From: Lichenostomus cassidix | Lineage: Eukaryota > Chordata > Aves > Passeriformes > Meliphagidae | Assembly (NCBI GenBank): GCA_008360975.2 | Contig: CM039184.1 | Span: 30,987,797-31,051,796 of the forward strand | Direction of reading: 5' to 3' | DNA length: 64,000 nt | Shown: positions 38,001 to 50,371 of the stretch, one piece after another | Numbering within the stretch: the stretch's first letter is position 1 | Layout of the letters: the number at the start of each line of letters is the position of its first letter | Notes under the pieces: generated by a model | Seen by the model: the letters and a program-made list of their open reading frames with translations, nothing else | Told to the model about the DNA's origin: nothing | Databases searched by the model: none | Translations under genes and position numbers: made by a program

Positions 38001-40760
38001 TTTAATCTCCAGGTATATTTAGATGTTCTGCATTGGCAAATATTGCACAGCAGTGATCTTAAACCCATTGTACATCCCATTTGAAAACTTAGAACAAAGA
38101 AAGGTTTTGAATATCTGATTTCTAGAGTTTTGGCATAAATCATTGCAGTATTCATGCATGACATTCCTACTTCAATTATGTTGTGAATTTTGTTATTAAA
38201 AAAAAGTAAAATATGTATGGAACTTGCATACCCATACCCTGGAAAATCCTGAGTACTTGAGAAACATGAAAATTTGCTACTTGTATTTTTCCTTTCATTA
38301 CAGTATGTCTGAATAGATTATGATTTTTGATTCAGAGGAAATGTCAATTAATTTTATTCTCAGCCTGCAGCTTTGTTCAAAATACTGCATTTACATATAC
38401 ATAATACTATAATAGTATTACGTGCTGAAGAATATGCATGATAGAGATGACCATACTTTGTGGAGCTTTCTTTGTGAGACTTAAAAATAGTTTTACTAAG
38501 ACCTTAAGCTAATATAGTGTAGGGAACATCAAAAGAAATAAAAATTAAGATTACATTGTAGAGGAAACACTAAATTTTTGTGTATCCCTTTTGCAAAATA
38601 ATTGTCTGTAGTGAAATTGAGTTTTCTGTGAGTGATCTTTGATCTTTAAGAGGAAGAAAGAAAAGGACTTCACAGTGAAAACCCTTTCTTTGGTGTTGTG
38701 AAGTTTTCTTCAGATTCTGCATCACTTTTGATGAATGCATTTACATTCCAGTGCTGAGAAATAACTTTCCATTTGGGAGCTGGGTTGATGTGAAAACAGG
38801 AATGTGGAGGCCCAGGGTGAGGGGACAGGGCTGAATGCTGATAGAGAAACATTCCCTGTTCAGTAGCTGCTGCCTCTCCTGTGAGCTTTGAAAAGAGCAT
38901 CTGTGTGTGCGAGAATGTCTGGGGACCTGGGGAAATGGATGGGTCATGTCTGGAGAAAACTGCCGCGTCCTCCAATGTCATGATGATGAGAGAAAGAATA
39001 GAACAAATCACCTCAACACCTGCAAGTTTTTGGCTGTCTCTATTTGTAAGTGCTTATAAAAATTCATGTGTTGCTTGTGGCTTTAGATGTTACATTTAAT
39101 TGAAGTACTTTGTTGTTTTGTTTTATTAGTAAATCTGTTAAATTTGAAGGGGAATAAATGTGCAGACAGTGATCCTAAATTATTCTCTTGTTGTTTGTTA
39201 TCTGCTGATATATTTGTACTACTGTAGTTTTAGAACAGTAAAGTTCTTTTAAAATGAAAACTGAGAGTGTAAACTTGGGAAATATGGAAACCTTTAACTT
39301 TCACTTAAAACTTGACTTCTGTTAACAAGCATGAAACCTGAAAACTGAAACCTCTGTAGTTTTGCCAGCTGTGTATGTTTTCGGTATAACAAGTTGTAAG
39401 CTGAGATATGTATGTAGTAAGATACACTTATGGATAAGGGAACTGTCATCTCTGATCAGTGTAGATTCAATTTAAGAACATATTAAAATGCAAATGAAAT
39501 TGTAAATTACTTACATGGGTTTAAATACCTGCTTTTAATACACATAGTGAGAAAAAGGTTTTTTTAATACTAATTGCTTTATTTGGAAATAATGCTTTTG
39601 AATAGTCAAGTGGGAAATTAGACTTTTGTCAGTTGTTTAAAGGTATGGTGTAGTTATTGTATAGTATAGTTATGGGCAAGTTGCTTGGGGAAAATACCTA
39701 GCTGTCTACTGGAAAGTGGATTCTTGTAAATAATACTGTTTTGTATATCTTTAAGTAGTTGACTGTGTCTGGGTTTGGTTTTGGTTCATTTGGAGTTTTT
39801 TTTTTTTTAATTAAAGTAAGTTTATATTCACATTACATATTCACATATGATTCCCATCATATCCTTATGGGAATACAAGTGCTGTGGTAGAAAAGGACTC
39901 CAGAAGTGAAATTATCTTTAGGACAGGTGCTGAGGAGAGCATCTGTGAAGTTTAACACTCAGGGAAACTCAACTCAGAGCTTATGTGGTAGCAGGAAAGA
40001 AAAGTGTTGGTAAAGCTGCTGCAAAAGAAGGTTCTCTGGGGAATTTAGGTGAGGTAGCCCCCTTCTGGCTTTCTAAATTAGTGTTATAACCTCTGCTTTC
40101 CATATTGACAGCTACAGTTGAAAAGATAACTTAAACTGCCTTAGCTTCCTTTGGTGAAATTCTCTTATGAACATCAGGAATTTAGAGAAAGTAGTTGCAA
40201 AGAGGTGATTCTTTCGGGTGTAACATTGACTTAATAGTTGCAAACAGGGAGTTGAAATTAATAAGGCTTGATAAGACAATTTTGATTTAAATGATTAAGG
40301 AATGGTATGATACAACCAAATATGAAGTGAATATAATGTAAAATTCTCTACTGCACTATAAAAACAAAAATGGGTTTTAAGCTTAAGCTCTCTATATGCA
40401 CAGGCTTATCTCACACTGCAGTAAGGGAAGGAGTAAATTTGTCACATCCCTTATCTATTGAAACCTGCTAATAAAGGCTTTCTACATTGCACTTTAGCTA
40501 GTCATTACTCATGTAGACTATTTTGTGAGAAATCTGGGTAGTCAAACTCACTTGCTGTGGCAAGTCTGGCATCAAAATTTTGTAAAGAACATTGTTTAGT
40601 CAGAGTTACTGAAATAGAGCTGATATTAAGAAGATAATCTATCAGCCCTTCTGCTAAATTTATTTGCTTGGTACTGTTTCTGTCCGATATCTAACATCCC
40701 TCAAGCCACCTTACATGCCTGCTTGTGGTCTCTTGTATGTAGTTGTTCTGCTGGTATTTC

Positions 40761-40940
40761 AGAGAATCACGAATGGTTTGGGTTCTAAGCCCCTTGCCAA
40801 GGGCAGGGACACCTTTCACTTGACCAGCTTGCTCAGAGCCCCATCTAACCTGGTTTTGAACAATTCCAGGGATGGGGCACCCACAGCTTCTCTGGGCAAC
40901 CTGTTCCACTGCCTCATATTCTCATAATGAAAAAGTTTAT
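40761..40940 (-). mobile_element. CR1 LINE, 3' end fragment
   Basis: The + strand reads agagaatcacgaatggtttg, then gccaagggcagggacacctt, ccatctaacctggttttgaa, tccagggatggggcaccc and ctctgggcaacctgttccac. This is the reverse complement of the standard CR1 3' end in order. A piece normally found between the 'tggtttgggtt' and 'ccccttgcca' blocks (the aagggaccttaaagatc part) is absent, so there is a small internal deletion. Similarity fades at about 40940. Confidence 0.92.
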
Positions 40941-43900
40941 AAAAGGCTTTGAAGTTTGGGCTTTTTTATCAACTCAGTAAACAGGCTGTATCATGTGTTG
41001 GGTATTTGCTGCTTCTTATTGTATGGTAATATTTCAAATAACTTGTTTTCAATTAAATCGAGTTTGTATGGTGGCTTCCTCTACTGAGTGGCTAGTTACT
41101 GCAGCTAGGGATTTTGGAGAAGAGTGTCACTGAAGTACTTTTTTATTGGTATTTTGGTTTTGCTCTTGTGGGAAATTCTGATAAATTAATTCAGATACAA
41201 TTTACTGACTTAGATGTCAGCCTTAGCAGGATTAGCAATACCCCAAGATGCCAGTTGTCTATCAGAGTTGCATGTCAAACAAAAACCTGTGTTCAAGTGT
41301 GGTTCTGCAAGAGATGGCATGCAATACTGTGGTGGATGTTCTACCACAGTCAGAGATGGACAATTCTGAAGTGACCAGATGTAGTGGACAGTAACAAGAG
41401 AGTTCCTGAATTTTCATTGATTATGTGAGTTCCTCACTGGTGATGAATTTTCAGCAGAGATTGGAAGTCAGGAGGTTTAGCTGGTGTGAGAACTGAAAAT
41501 CTGAGAACTGCAACACTTGTAAAGTCATTTAACTTTCTTACGCCTTGATTTACTTGTCTTCATTGTTATGGTACTTCACAAAGTTTAGAGAGTTGGTTTG
41601 CAGCCTGAAGTGCCTTGTGATCTTTGTTCAAAGATAATATATACATGTGATGCACTGTCTGCTCTGATAAATTTCATGCTGTCATAGGAGTCTGAATAGT
41701 CCAGGAATGGCATAGTTATTTGCTGTGAGAACCAGTGTGTTACTGGGGGCAGAAGTTGAGGATTCTCTTAATAGGAACTGAATTCATGCCTTCTGTCTTA
41801 ATGTGTTGACTACCTGTTCTCTGGTGCTAAAAGGTGAAACATAAACAAGTTATTCAAGAATAGGAAAGCACATCCAAAACACACAACTTTTTGTTTTTAC
41901 TGTGTTTGCTAAAGCTTGAAACTTTTGCATGTCAGCAGTGATTAGCAACAGACAGAAGTTTAAAGTTGATACAGACAGTAATAACAGAAGAAGAAATGGT
42001 GGAGTGGAAAAGTGTATATGCATTTTCTGTTGAAATGAGTGCTTGCTCTGAGGCTACAAAAATGTGTTGGCAAAAAAATACAGCAATATGGGTTTTCTAA
42101 GTGGAAAGAGAATATTTCTGATTGTTTCCAACTAGAATATCAAATAAGCTGACTTCCTAATCACCACTTTTTGCATTTTTGTTTTTCAATCAATGAGTTG
42201 ATTTACTTTCTCCTTTTACTCCTGCTTTCTGTTTTTAAGGAAAAACTGTGGTATGAATCAGGTTATTGGCCGAGAAAATAAGTTTGACACTTCTGCAACA
42301 GTCGAATGAATCAGTACAATGGCTTCATTTTATCGTGTCTTTAAGAGTAGTTGGAACTGTATAAAATTCAAGGTGGTATTGTAGAGTAAAGAACCCTGTG
42401 TTTTGTTGCTGGACTGTAGGATGAAGCATGTGTTTGCCTCTAGGAAAATAAGCATTTTGTCCACAGACTTCTTTATTGAATACTTCTTTTCAAGAGGCTT
42501 AGTATTCTGGAAAATTTTTTTCTATTGTAGAAGTCCCATGTACCATTAAATGCGATTATTATTTTGATGAATAAGCACAGCTGGCATTTCTTTTCAATAT
42601 CTGACTGCCTTCTTTTTGAGCCTATAAATGTGCTGTTGTCAAGAGATTAGCCTTTGGGGTAGCAAGTTAAATTGTTCATTTCTACTAATCACCAGGCGGG
42701 ACAGGAGCATAGATAGGAACTGCCCAGACAGACTGTTCCGAATGGTGTGTGAACTGCAGTTTGTGAATTAGGAAATAAAGCTTTAAAAAGTTATCTTTGA
42801 CAAACATTGTAGCTTCAGTGTGTTGCCACATTCCAGGACTGGTAAAAACTCAGATGGTACAATTTTATGGAGTTCAGTTTGTTTTTCAAGCTGTTGCCCT
42901 GTGGGCTTCAGCCAGGAAGGTTTCCCACGACTGTTGCACAGTGCCAAGTGGGAGAAAGGGAAAGGCCAAATAGTTATATTGGCTGTCAGCTATTTTAGGG
43001 TGCATTGGTTACAGCAAACTTGAAGAGGGGTCCAGAAGTTCCAGTCATTTTGATATCTGTCCTGCCTTCCAGTCTGTGATGGGAAAGGTCTGGCATTGAC
43101 CAGGCATTCTCACCCAGAGGAGGAATCACACACCCCAGAAACAAACTTTAGCTGGCTGCCTTTCTTCCACTCCAATGGTGTATGATTAAGGGTCTAGCTA
43201 CAAAGATCCTGGGTTTCACTGCATTATGTAGTGGTTCTGTGCATTCCACCTTTACATCTGCCCTTTGAGGATTCTTTGCAGTGAACCCTGCAAGTGCACA
43301 CATTCATCTAATGCAGGCAGAGCACTCCAGAAAGCAAAATTGAAAAAAAAAAAAAAACCTTTCAGCTTTTTCCTACAGGAAACAAAATAGTATCATGTTT
43401 AATTATTACACTATGATGAGAATATCTCATGAAAGGGCAGAACAACCTTTTGTCCTCATCTATTCAATTTGGGAATACACTTACATTCCTTATTTCATTA
43501 ATTTATTTTAAGTAGAAAAGAGCTAATTGAAGTTGATCAGCCTTTTAATTCTTTCCTTGGTAGGCCAGTTAGCTTTCGTTAAAGAAATGCAGATAGCTTA
43601 GGAAACTTAATACTGTAATGTCAGAAGATACTAGATTAAACTCTGTAATGCAGTGCAGAATCGACTGTGCCTCTTCAGTAGACAGCTCTTGATTGACACC
43701 TGTTTTTGTGTTAATAAACTTATTTAGCAAATACTCTTAGGGAACTATTATGTAAATACAAAATAGACATCTCTTAGTGTCCTTGGGTATCAGTTAATTG
43801 TCAAAGGACATATGCGTGAAACTTGTATTGTGCACAGGTATGTATATTTTTTCTCTGCTTTACCATATCTTGACAAGATATAAATATGCTTATGAATTGT

Positions 43901-43942
43901 GTTACAGATCTGATTTCTAACTGAAATATCTTCGGTTTTCAG

Positions 43943-44018
43943 TTTTGGCAAGCGTTCTGCTGGCAGCTTCAGACGTGGATGTGAATGCATTGTTCTAGAG
44001 CCATCGGAAATGATTGTG
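43943..44018 (+). CDS. RAPGEF2: RAPGEF2 internal coding exon, end of the N-terminal cNMP-like domain
   Basis: The first base completes a Ser codon, giving the joined segment S-FGKRSAGSFRRGCECIV followed by LEPSEMIV. It corresponds to the phosphate-binding-cassette position of a cyclic-nucleotide-binding domain. There the family usually has an FGE motif and a later Arg; here the acidic residue after FG is Lys, as it is in RAPGEF6. I infer a domain kept for structure or protein contacts rather than classical cAMP binding; published work disagrees on whether RAPGEF2 responds to cAMP. The exon is 76 nt, with acceptor ggttttcag and donor GTAAGA at 44019; it leaves in phase 0 after a Val codon. Confidence 0.96.
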
Positions 44019-46170
44019 GTAAGAATATTTTTCACTCAGTTGCTTTCAAATTTTACAGACCAGCTTTGGTAACACTTCAGCTTCCAATAAGAATTAAGAG
44101 CTTTCTTGTTTGCACATGATGTTTTAATAAATATGTCATACCTATCATTTATATTGTTGTTACATTTACTTTTGCAGATGTCTTGTAAAACTAAAGTTTT
44201 CTTGTGCTAGCAGAATAGTTTGTGGGTTTTTTTTCTTTTTTTGAAGCAGCTTTATTATTATAGGTAAACACAGATGCTTTAAAGCATTCATCTCAGGTTA
44301 CCTTAAGTAATTAATGTTTGACTGAATTAAATTTAATCTCAGCCATCTGAGGTTTTTAAGAGCAAATTTGAACATTTTTAAGTTCTGCCAGCCTTCCTGG
44401 GTGAAGGGAAGGGTATTTTGTAAGCAGCATCCAGTGGCAGAACATTGTCTCCGAGGGTTCACAGGCTCAAAAGTTTTACTTGTCATCTCAGGGTGCATCA
44501 TCTGAACAAATGCAGAATCAATGGGCTAATTTTTTTTTTCTCTCTATCCCTGAGGTACAGATAAGTTCATAATACAGGCATGACAATCATCTAAGCCGTA
44601 TATAGATAGCTTAAATATAGACTATGACACTAATAATTTCTTTCCTAAAAAGTAACAGTTTCTATAAAACTTGTGGAAATTGTAGTATTACTTTGGATTT
44701 ATACTTGTTTGTTACCAGTTTGTGTACTTACATCTGACCATAAGTTCAGGAAACAGTTTGTTGTCCCAGTTTTGTTCCCTAGAAGCATACAATTTCATTG
44801 CTTGTAGCTGTATGAATGTCTGTCTATGCTTCATGTGCATTCCTTGATAAATTATATGGAAGAGTGATATAAAGATAGGCATAGGGAAAGGAGATGACTG
44901 AACAACAAGAGATTTTCTGGACTGATGGATAAAGTTGTGTCAGAGGCATGTGTTTACAAAAAAAATGTAACTGCTACAGTTTTGGAAAGCTGAAATTGTG
45001 CACTTAAATTCAGTCCGGCTTTCAAACGAATAATTGCACTTGGAATAGAGAGAATCTTATCCCCAGAGTTTGCTGGGCACACAGGAGCTGTAGTAGTGTG
45101 TGAGTGTGACTATGTCAGATGTGAAATAGATACTCCATGCAGGGGAGTAGGCATTGCCTGCTCTTCTGGTGAACCAGGGACTGTGCTCCTCCCTTCGTGT
45201 TGCTGCACTGAAAGCTGTACTTAGTGACATGAGCTGACTGATATGTGACACTTCTGACACAGATAAGCTGCAAATTCACAGGAGTATTTTGACTAATGTT
45301 TCTTTCCTGTGTTGAAAAATATGCAGGAACCTTGCAAGGTGCCTCTTAAGATCATTTCTCGTTCTGGAAGATGGAATTGAATAACATGAGTTAACTGAGC
45401 CCTGCTATATAGCCAATGCTGAAAGCTGTGATTTTTTTCCTCATTTCCTTGTTAGTCTTGAATAAGGTTTCTACTAGTAGGGTGAACATAGAAGAAATGT
45501 TGATTTTCAGCCAAATTCCTGCAAAAAGATCATTGTCTTTTGGGAAAACCAGAACTATTAGTTCAATATTTTCACTGCAGCATACTGTTGCATAGTAATG
45601 TAGTCTTCAAAATCTGTAGGCAGTGAAACTGAGAAGACCAATATTATATTAGCTTATAACAAATAGGTATTTTTTATTCTCCCCTTTGTTGTTTGGAAGT
45701 AATTTTTTAAATGTAAATCCGCTGTATTAGAAATTCTTCTTTTATGTCTTCAAAATATTTGAAGTAATAAAACCCGTGCTGCCTGTTGAAGAGTGAAGCT
45801 TTTGCCAGAGATTGGTTAGGGAAGATGCTGAATAGATATTGGTAGGGAAACAGGCAAGTGTTCTCTCATACCAGTTTTCTTTCTGTAATGTATTGATTGG
45901 TGAAATGTTTGTGCAAATGTAAGAAAGGGGTGAGGAAGGGAGAATTTTTCTTCTGTTGTTTTTGAAAAGCAATCATATTCAGCGTTGCTTTTCATACAAA
46001 TGTTGTTATATTTTTTTTAGTAGTGCCTTCACACTTAGTGCTGAAAATGCAGGAAATTCAAAACTAGCTGCTGTTTTAAATCCTTAAAAATAGGATTTCT
46101 TGTGTTTCAAACAAGAAGAAACATTTTTCTCTCTTGTGGGAAAAGACACACTCTCTTGCATCTGTTGTAG
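44019..46170 (+). other. RAPGEF2: RAPGEF2 intron, 2.2 kb
   Basis: A phase-0 intron bounded by GTAAGA and the acceptor catctgttgtag. I saw no repeat, RNA gene or other exon in it. Confidence 0.9.
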
Positions 46171-46338
46171 GTTGATTACATGGAAGAAAATGAGGAATAT
46201 TTTCAGCGTCAAGCGTCTCACAGGCAATCCCGAAGAAGATTTAGGAAAATCAACCAGAAAGGGGAGCGGCAAACAATTATTGATACTGTTGACCCATATC
46301 CTGTGGGGAAGCCACCTCTACCTAGAGGCTACCATACG
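46171..46338 (+). CDS. RAPGEF2: RAPGEF2 internal coding exon, basic linker after the cNMP-like domain
   Basis: A symmetric 56-codon exon (168 nt) that reads VDYMEENEEYFQRQASHRQ, then SRRRFRKINQKGERQTIID, and ends PLPRGYHT. It has an acidic start, then a strongly basic Arg/Lys stretch shared with RAPGEF6 (SRRRFRKIN.KGERQTI), then a Pro-rich end. In the gene product this links the N-terminal domain to the conserved LPADFTKLHL region that follows. The acceptor is catctgttgtag and the donor is GTAAGC at 46339. Phase 0 at both ends means it can be included or skipped without a frameshift. The basic patch could bind acidic lipids or partners, but that is inference. Confidence 0.96.
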
Positions 46339-48966
46339 GTAAGCTGTCTGTATTTATGGTTCACAAAAATGCTTAAACAGGAGAACTGCTGTAAATAACA
46401 CAATCAAAACTCACTGGTATCTTCGAAGTGTGCTTCTGTGGGGAGGTTTCCCTTCCAAGTACTGTGAATGTGGCTCCATCAGTGCGTGAACATGTGTGCA
46501 GCTCGCATCTTAGTTCACAGTTGAAAGTGTGTTTCTCATGACCGTGAATGTCATGTATTATTTTTTAATGTTCCAATCATTATGGGAAACTGTGAAGGAA
46601 ATACAGTTTGCATTTCCTTTTAGCATTAAGTTACAACAGAATTAGTTTAGTGTGCTGTGTTAAAAGGTCAGTTAGTGAAGCACTCATTCATGTATGTGAT
46701 AACAGGTGTTGCCTGAAAACGCCTGTGCTGCATTGCAGTACAGCAATTTGGATTAAATCTGTCATTTCTTTTTGGAATCCAGAACTTAAATGTAAAACTT
46801 AAATCAACTTTTGCTGGTGTTTTCCCTTTATACTTGGGTTTTAGTGAGCTGTAGAGTTGGCCCATCATCAAGGAAATAATTTGGTCATTTAACTTGATTG
46901 CTTTTGTGGGTGAGAGGGGGAACCTATGGATGTTTCCAGACTTTCTCTTGAAATGAAAAGAAACTAATAATTAAAACTTATTCTACAAAATATTTTATAT
47001 GGCTTTTAGGTTGAGAAAAACTGTATTAGATTAATATGCTTGTTTGGTATTGATTTCAGCTGTGAGCAAAATACTGGAAAAGCTGTCTTTGGCTCTCATT
47101 TATTTGTTTAAGCCCTGAATCTGGTAGAACCATAAAGGCATGGGCATAAATGACTTTGTGCATATTTAATCTCATTGAGTTAATTGGGCTGAATTTTGTA
47201 CAATGTAAGCCATATGCATATAAATTTTCAGGATGAGAGCTTTGGTGTTTTTAAAATGCCATCTTTGGTACAATGCAGTTGTTATCTTTTTCAATTTTTC
47301 CTTCTTTATCCTAAATTCCTTGACTTGTTTGCCAGTTCACTGTATATTCAGTGTGTGTCTATAAGTGTGTAGATGTTTGATTACATCTGTTAATTATATA
47401 GGCTTTTCCTCATGAGTTGAGTAATTACATTTTATGCCAACAGTTTGGTTTTGTTTATACAACAGCTTTTAATGGTTTAATTTTCAGTGCAGTTTTAATT
47501 GTCTCTAAATTTAATGTGAATTGAGCCAGTTCACTTGGTTTGAAGATAAATCATTTTACTGGCCTGCTTTTGCAAAAAAAAAAAAAAAAAAGTGGTATTG
47601 TACTTTGTAGGAACTACAGAAATAATTACTTTTGTTCATATTATTTAGATGTGTATGTTGTGCTTAGCAGTCGTAGTCTGATTTGTACCTAACTCTAGAA
47701 GGGCAGTATTTAGATTACATAGTGCCATTTGCATTCATAGGTCCTTGCCTGTTGTATAAATTTCACTTTAGGTGTGCCTGATGAGTTTTTGTAAGCTTAA
47801 CTGGTACTAAAAGCAAAAATCCATCGTGTGCTATTCTGTCGTGCAAGTTCATAATGGTTTTGTATATGTGCTGGGAAATCCATTGCAAGCAAGATTTCAT
47901 ATTAAGATGGAAGAGATTGCCAAATAAACTGTAAAATTGACAATAATTACAGTCAAATATTGCTTTTCAAAGTGTAATATAATGCATATGGCTGGCTTTA
48001 TTATGTTTTTCAAGGTAAATAGAGTCAAATAAGCTCAAATGAGTTTCAAAATGTAGTTAAGACTCTTCCTGCTGGTCCATTTCCTCCTATTTTTACAGTA
48101 TTTGGTGATCTTGTAGACATTATTCTCTCATTCACTTCTAGCAATGTTATTTCTATTGCTTTAACCATACATGTTACAGGCTGTGTTGTCTTTTCGCCCT
48201 TTCTATTTTATGTCTGTTGACCTCATTTTTTTGGTCTTAATTTCTTGGAAAATTGGCTGAAAAAAGCAGAATTTTTCCAAAACACATAGGAATTCAAGAC
48301 ATAATATAGCACATATCTTGTGGACTTTTTGCCCATCCATTCTTTGGTCAGCATCTGTCAGGGTGTCATCTTTGTTTCTACTTTTTAATTTTGATTAAAA
48401 AAAATGGAAGAATTAAATTAATTGAAAAAAGGATTCATATGATATATTTGTTTTCAAGTTGGCTCTTCCATGTGGTTGTATTCTAGTTTAGGTGTTTTGT
48501 ACATGGGATTCAAAGTAATAAAGCGGCTTTGATAGTATCCTCAAAATCTTCACAATGTGCAATTTTCTTATATTCTGTTTTACCCTAATTCCATAGTTAG
48601 CATGTAGAATTATTATTTTTGCTGTTGATAAATTATTATGCTTTATTTTCAGTAGTTTCTTTTCTTCAGAAAGTTCAAACAGGATTTTCTGAAGAAAGTT
48701 TTCTATATTGTAAAAGCACAGAGTGAAATGTAGAGATGAAATGCAGATGCATGGTGTGCTTTTCAAGAACTGAAAATTAAATGCAGTGCTCTCAGTTGCA
48801 GCATGGCTTTCTGCAGTAGGGCCAACTTATGGCTTATGGGATGGTGGACCCTCATTAACATAATTTTGACATTATCTACATAGTGGTGGAATGTACTATG
48901 GCATGTCTGATAATGTTCATCTTTTCCTTTCCTCCTATATGGCATTCATTTCATTTTGGCTCACAG
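46339..48966 (+). other. RAPGEF2: RAPGEF2 intron, 2.6 kb
   Basis: A phase-0 intron that separates the basic-linker exon from the microexon. It contains an 18-nt poly-A at 47574-47591. No other recognised feature. Confidence 0.88.
47574..47591. repeat. Poly-A tract, 18 nt
   Basis: A run of 18 A without interruption. No adjacent retroposon was recognised. Confidence 0.93.
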
Positions 48967-48984
48967 GAATGCACTAAACCTCAG
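48967..48984 (+). CDS. RAPGEF2: RAPGEF2 microexon, 18 nt
   Basis: The six codons read ECTKPQ. The acceptor is cattttggctcacag (ending 48966) and the donor is GTATTG at 48985. In the long RAPGEF2 isoform I recall a short ECTK-type segment between ...GYHT and LPADFTK, and this exon supplies it exactly in phase 0. With the five upstream exons the coding length is 474 nt, a whole number of codons (158), which supports the model. At 18 nt it is a true microexon and would be missed by ORF-based or ordinary gene prediction. The donor is weaker than that of the other exons, consistent with regulated inclusion; this last point is inference. Confidence 0.88.
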
Positions 48985-50310
48985 GTATTGTAACTTACTG
49001 TGTATGGTCCACTAACAATTTACTTGTGGGTTTGCAGTGTGATACCATAATAGTGATGCAACATTTTGACTAAAATTGCCTTGTAGCCTTTGCTTTGTGA
49101 GTTCAGCAGTCTCAGTATGATATAAAAATACTTACATAAAGGTAAAATTTACTGACAGCACAATGTCTCTTGCCCAGCTTGATTGACCTTCCTTGCTTTG
49201 ATGTCCTGTGATTTGTAGGAAATGAGAACTATAAACTAAGGGCTTATATCAAATATTTAGTGTTTGGCAGACACTTTACTCTGGTATCTCCTTCATGACA
49301 CAGAGCATCTAATCTTTGATTTTGACTTCAAAAATTGGCCCCCTATCACTGTTTAGTACCTCTATGTCAGTAAAATGGGGAAATGGAGTGTGACAAGATG
49401 AACACTAAAGAAACAAAAAAAGGCTTTGCCATGGTTGTTTCTTGCTTGACTTCCATTCTGATGGTTTCTGTTGACTGAGTATATAGAGGCTGGATTTGTT
49501 AGGCAAAGTATGTTTAAATGGCCATTATCTGAAACACAGGCTTGCCAGCCTAGGGAGAGGGTGCCTGAATAAGTCAAGTGTCTTGGAATGGTACCAAACC
49601 AAACAAAATATGGAAGTTTTTCCTGATATCAGACCTCAAATGCACTCAAAATGATCTGAAGATCTGAGTGGCATCATTTAAACTTAAGTGGCATTTGCAA
49701 TTGCACTTGTCAATGCCAAAGTACATAAACTCTGAACATCCATCAGATGCAATGTTTGACAAAAATGTGTATTACCAAAATGTTAAATGTCCTCACTTTT
49801 ATGCTTGAGAAATCTCTTGTGATAGAGCTGAAAACAAATTGAAACTACTTAATTTTTTAGGTTAAAAATTCTCCCTTTCTTCAAACATTGCTTTGGTCAA
49901 TTGTCCCGATGTTTTTTTTATCAGGAAATGTGTTTATTTTAAAAGTTCCTCCTGTGTCACATTGCTAAATTAATTTATCTAAAGCTCTTAGAGGGTTCAA
50001 ATTTCAGTATGTTTCCAGTGTCACAGGCAAGTGATTTCTGGGCTGAAGTGTTCTCTTTCTTCAAAATGTATAGTACACTTCATCTAGGAACCCAGTTCCT
50101 TGTCTTCAGATCAGTGCTCCCCAGTTTTTCAGTGACCTGATCCTAAGTAACCTATGGCTACTAAAATGTTACGTTGAAGAGTGATAATGTACTACTCAAA
50201 TTATGGTAGGAATTTGAAATACTTTGTAGTATTTTAACAGCTTACCTTAATGTTTGAAAGGCCATTTGAAGTGAAATCTAATGTTGAGTGTTGTGCATGT
50301 TACTTTTGGA

Positions 50311-50371
50311 ACAAGTATTTGTGATTAAGTATTTGTGATTAATTTGTGATTAAACAAGTATTTGTGATTAA
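50311..50371. repeat. Imperfect tandem repeat of a gtatttgtgattaa unit
   Basis: Four closely spaced copies of a tttgtgattaa core lie at 50311-50328, 50329-50342, 50343-50353 and 50354-50371. The first and last share the longer form acaagtatttgtgattaa. This looks like a small local duplication cluster. Confidence 0.9.

Larger units (their letters stand above)
26464..43942 (+). other. RAPGEF2: RAPGEF2 intron, 17.5 kb
   Basis: The intron is bounded by GTATGT (26464) and an acceptor ending ttcggttttcag (43942). It interrupts a Ser codon after the second base. Recognised contents are a 25-nt poly-T at 30915, a TTTA microsatellite at 35077, a CR1 fragment on the minus strand at 40761-40940, and a poly-A of about 15 nt near 43341. 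A GC-richer patch at about 29.4-30.1 kb and another at about 43.05-43.3 kb look unlike the flanks but match nothing I recognise. No other gene was seen. Confidence 0.9.

Noticed and set aside
40664..40927. 87-codon plus-strand and 72-codon minus-strand ORFs
   Set aside because: They are mostly translations of the minus-strand CR1 3' fragment.
46100..46342. 80-codon plus-strand ORF overlapping the exon at 46171
   Set aside because: It is in a different frame from RAPGEF2. The correct frame gives the conserved SRRRFRKINQKGERQ segment.
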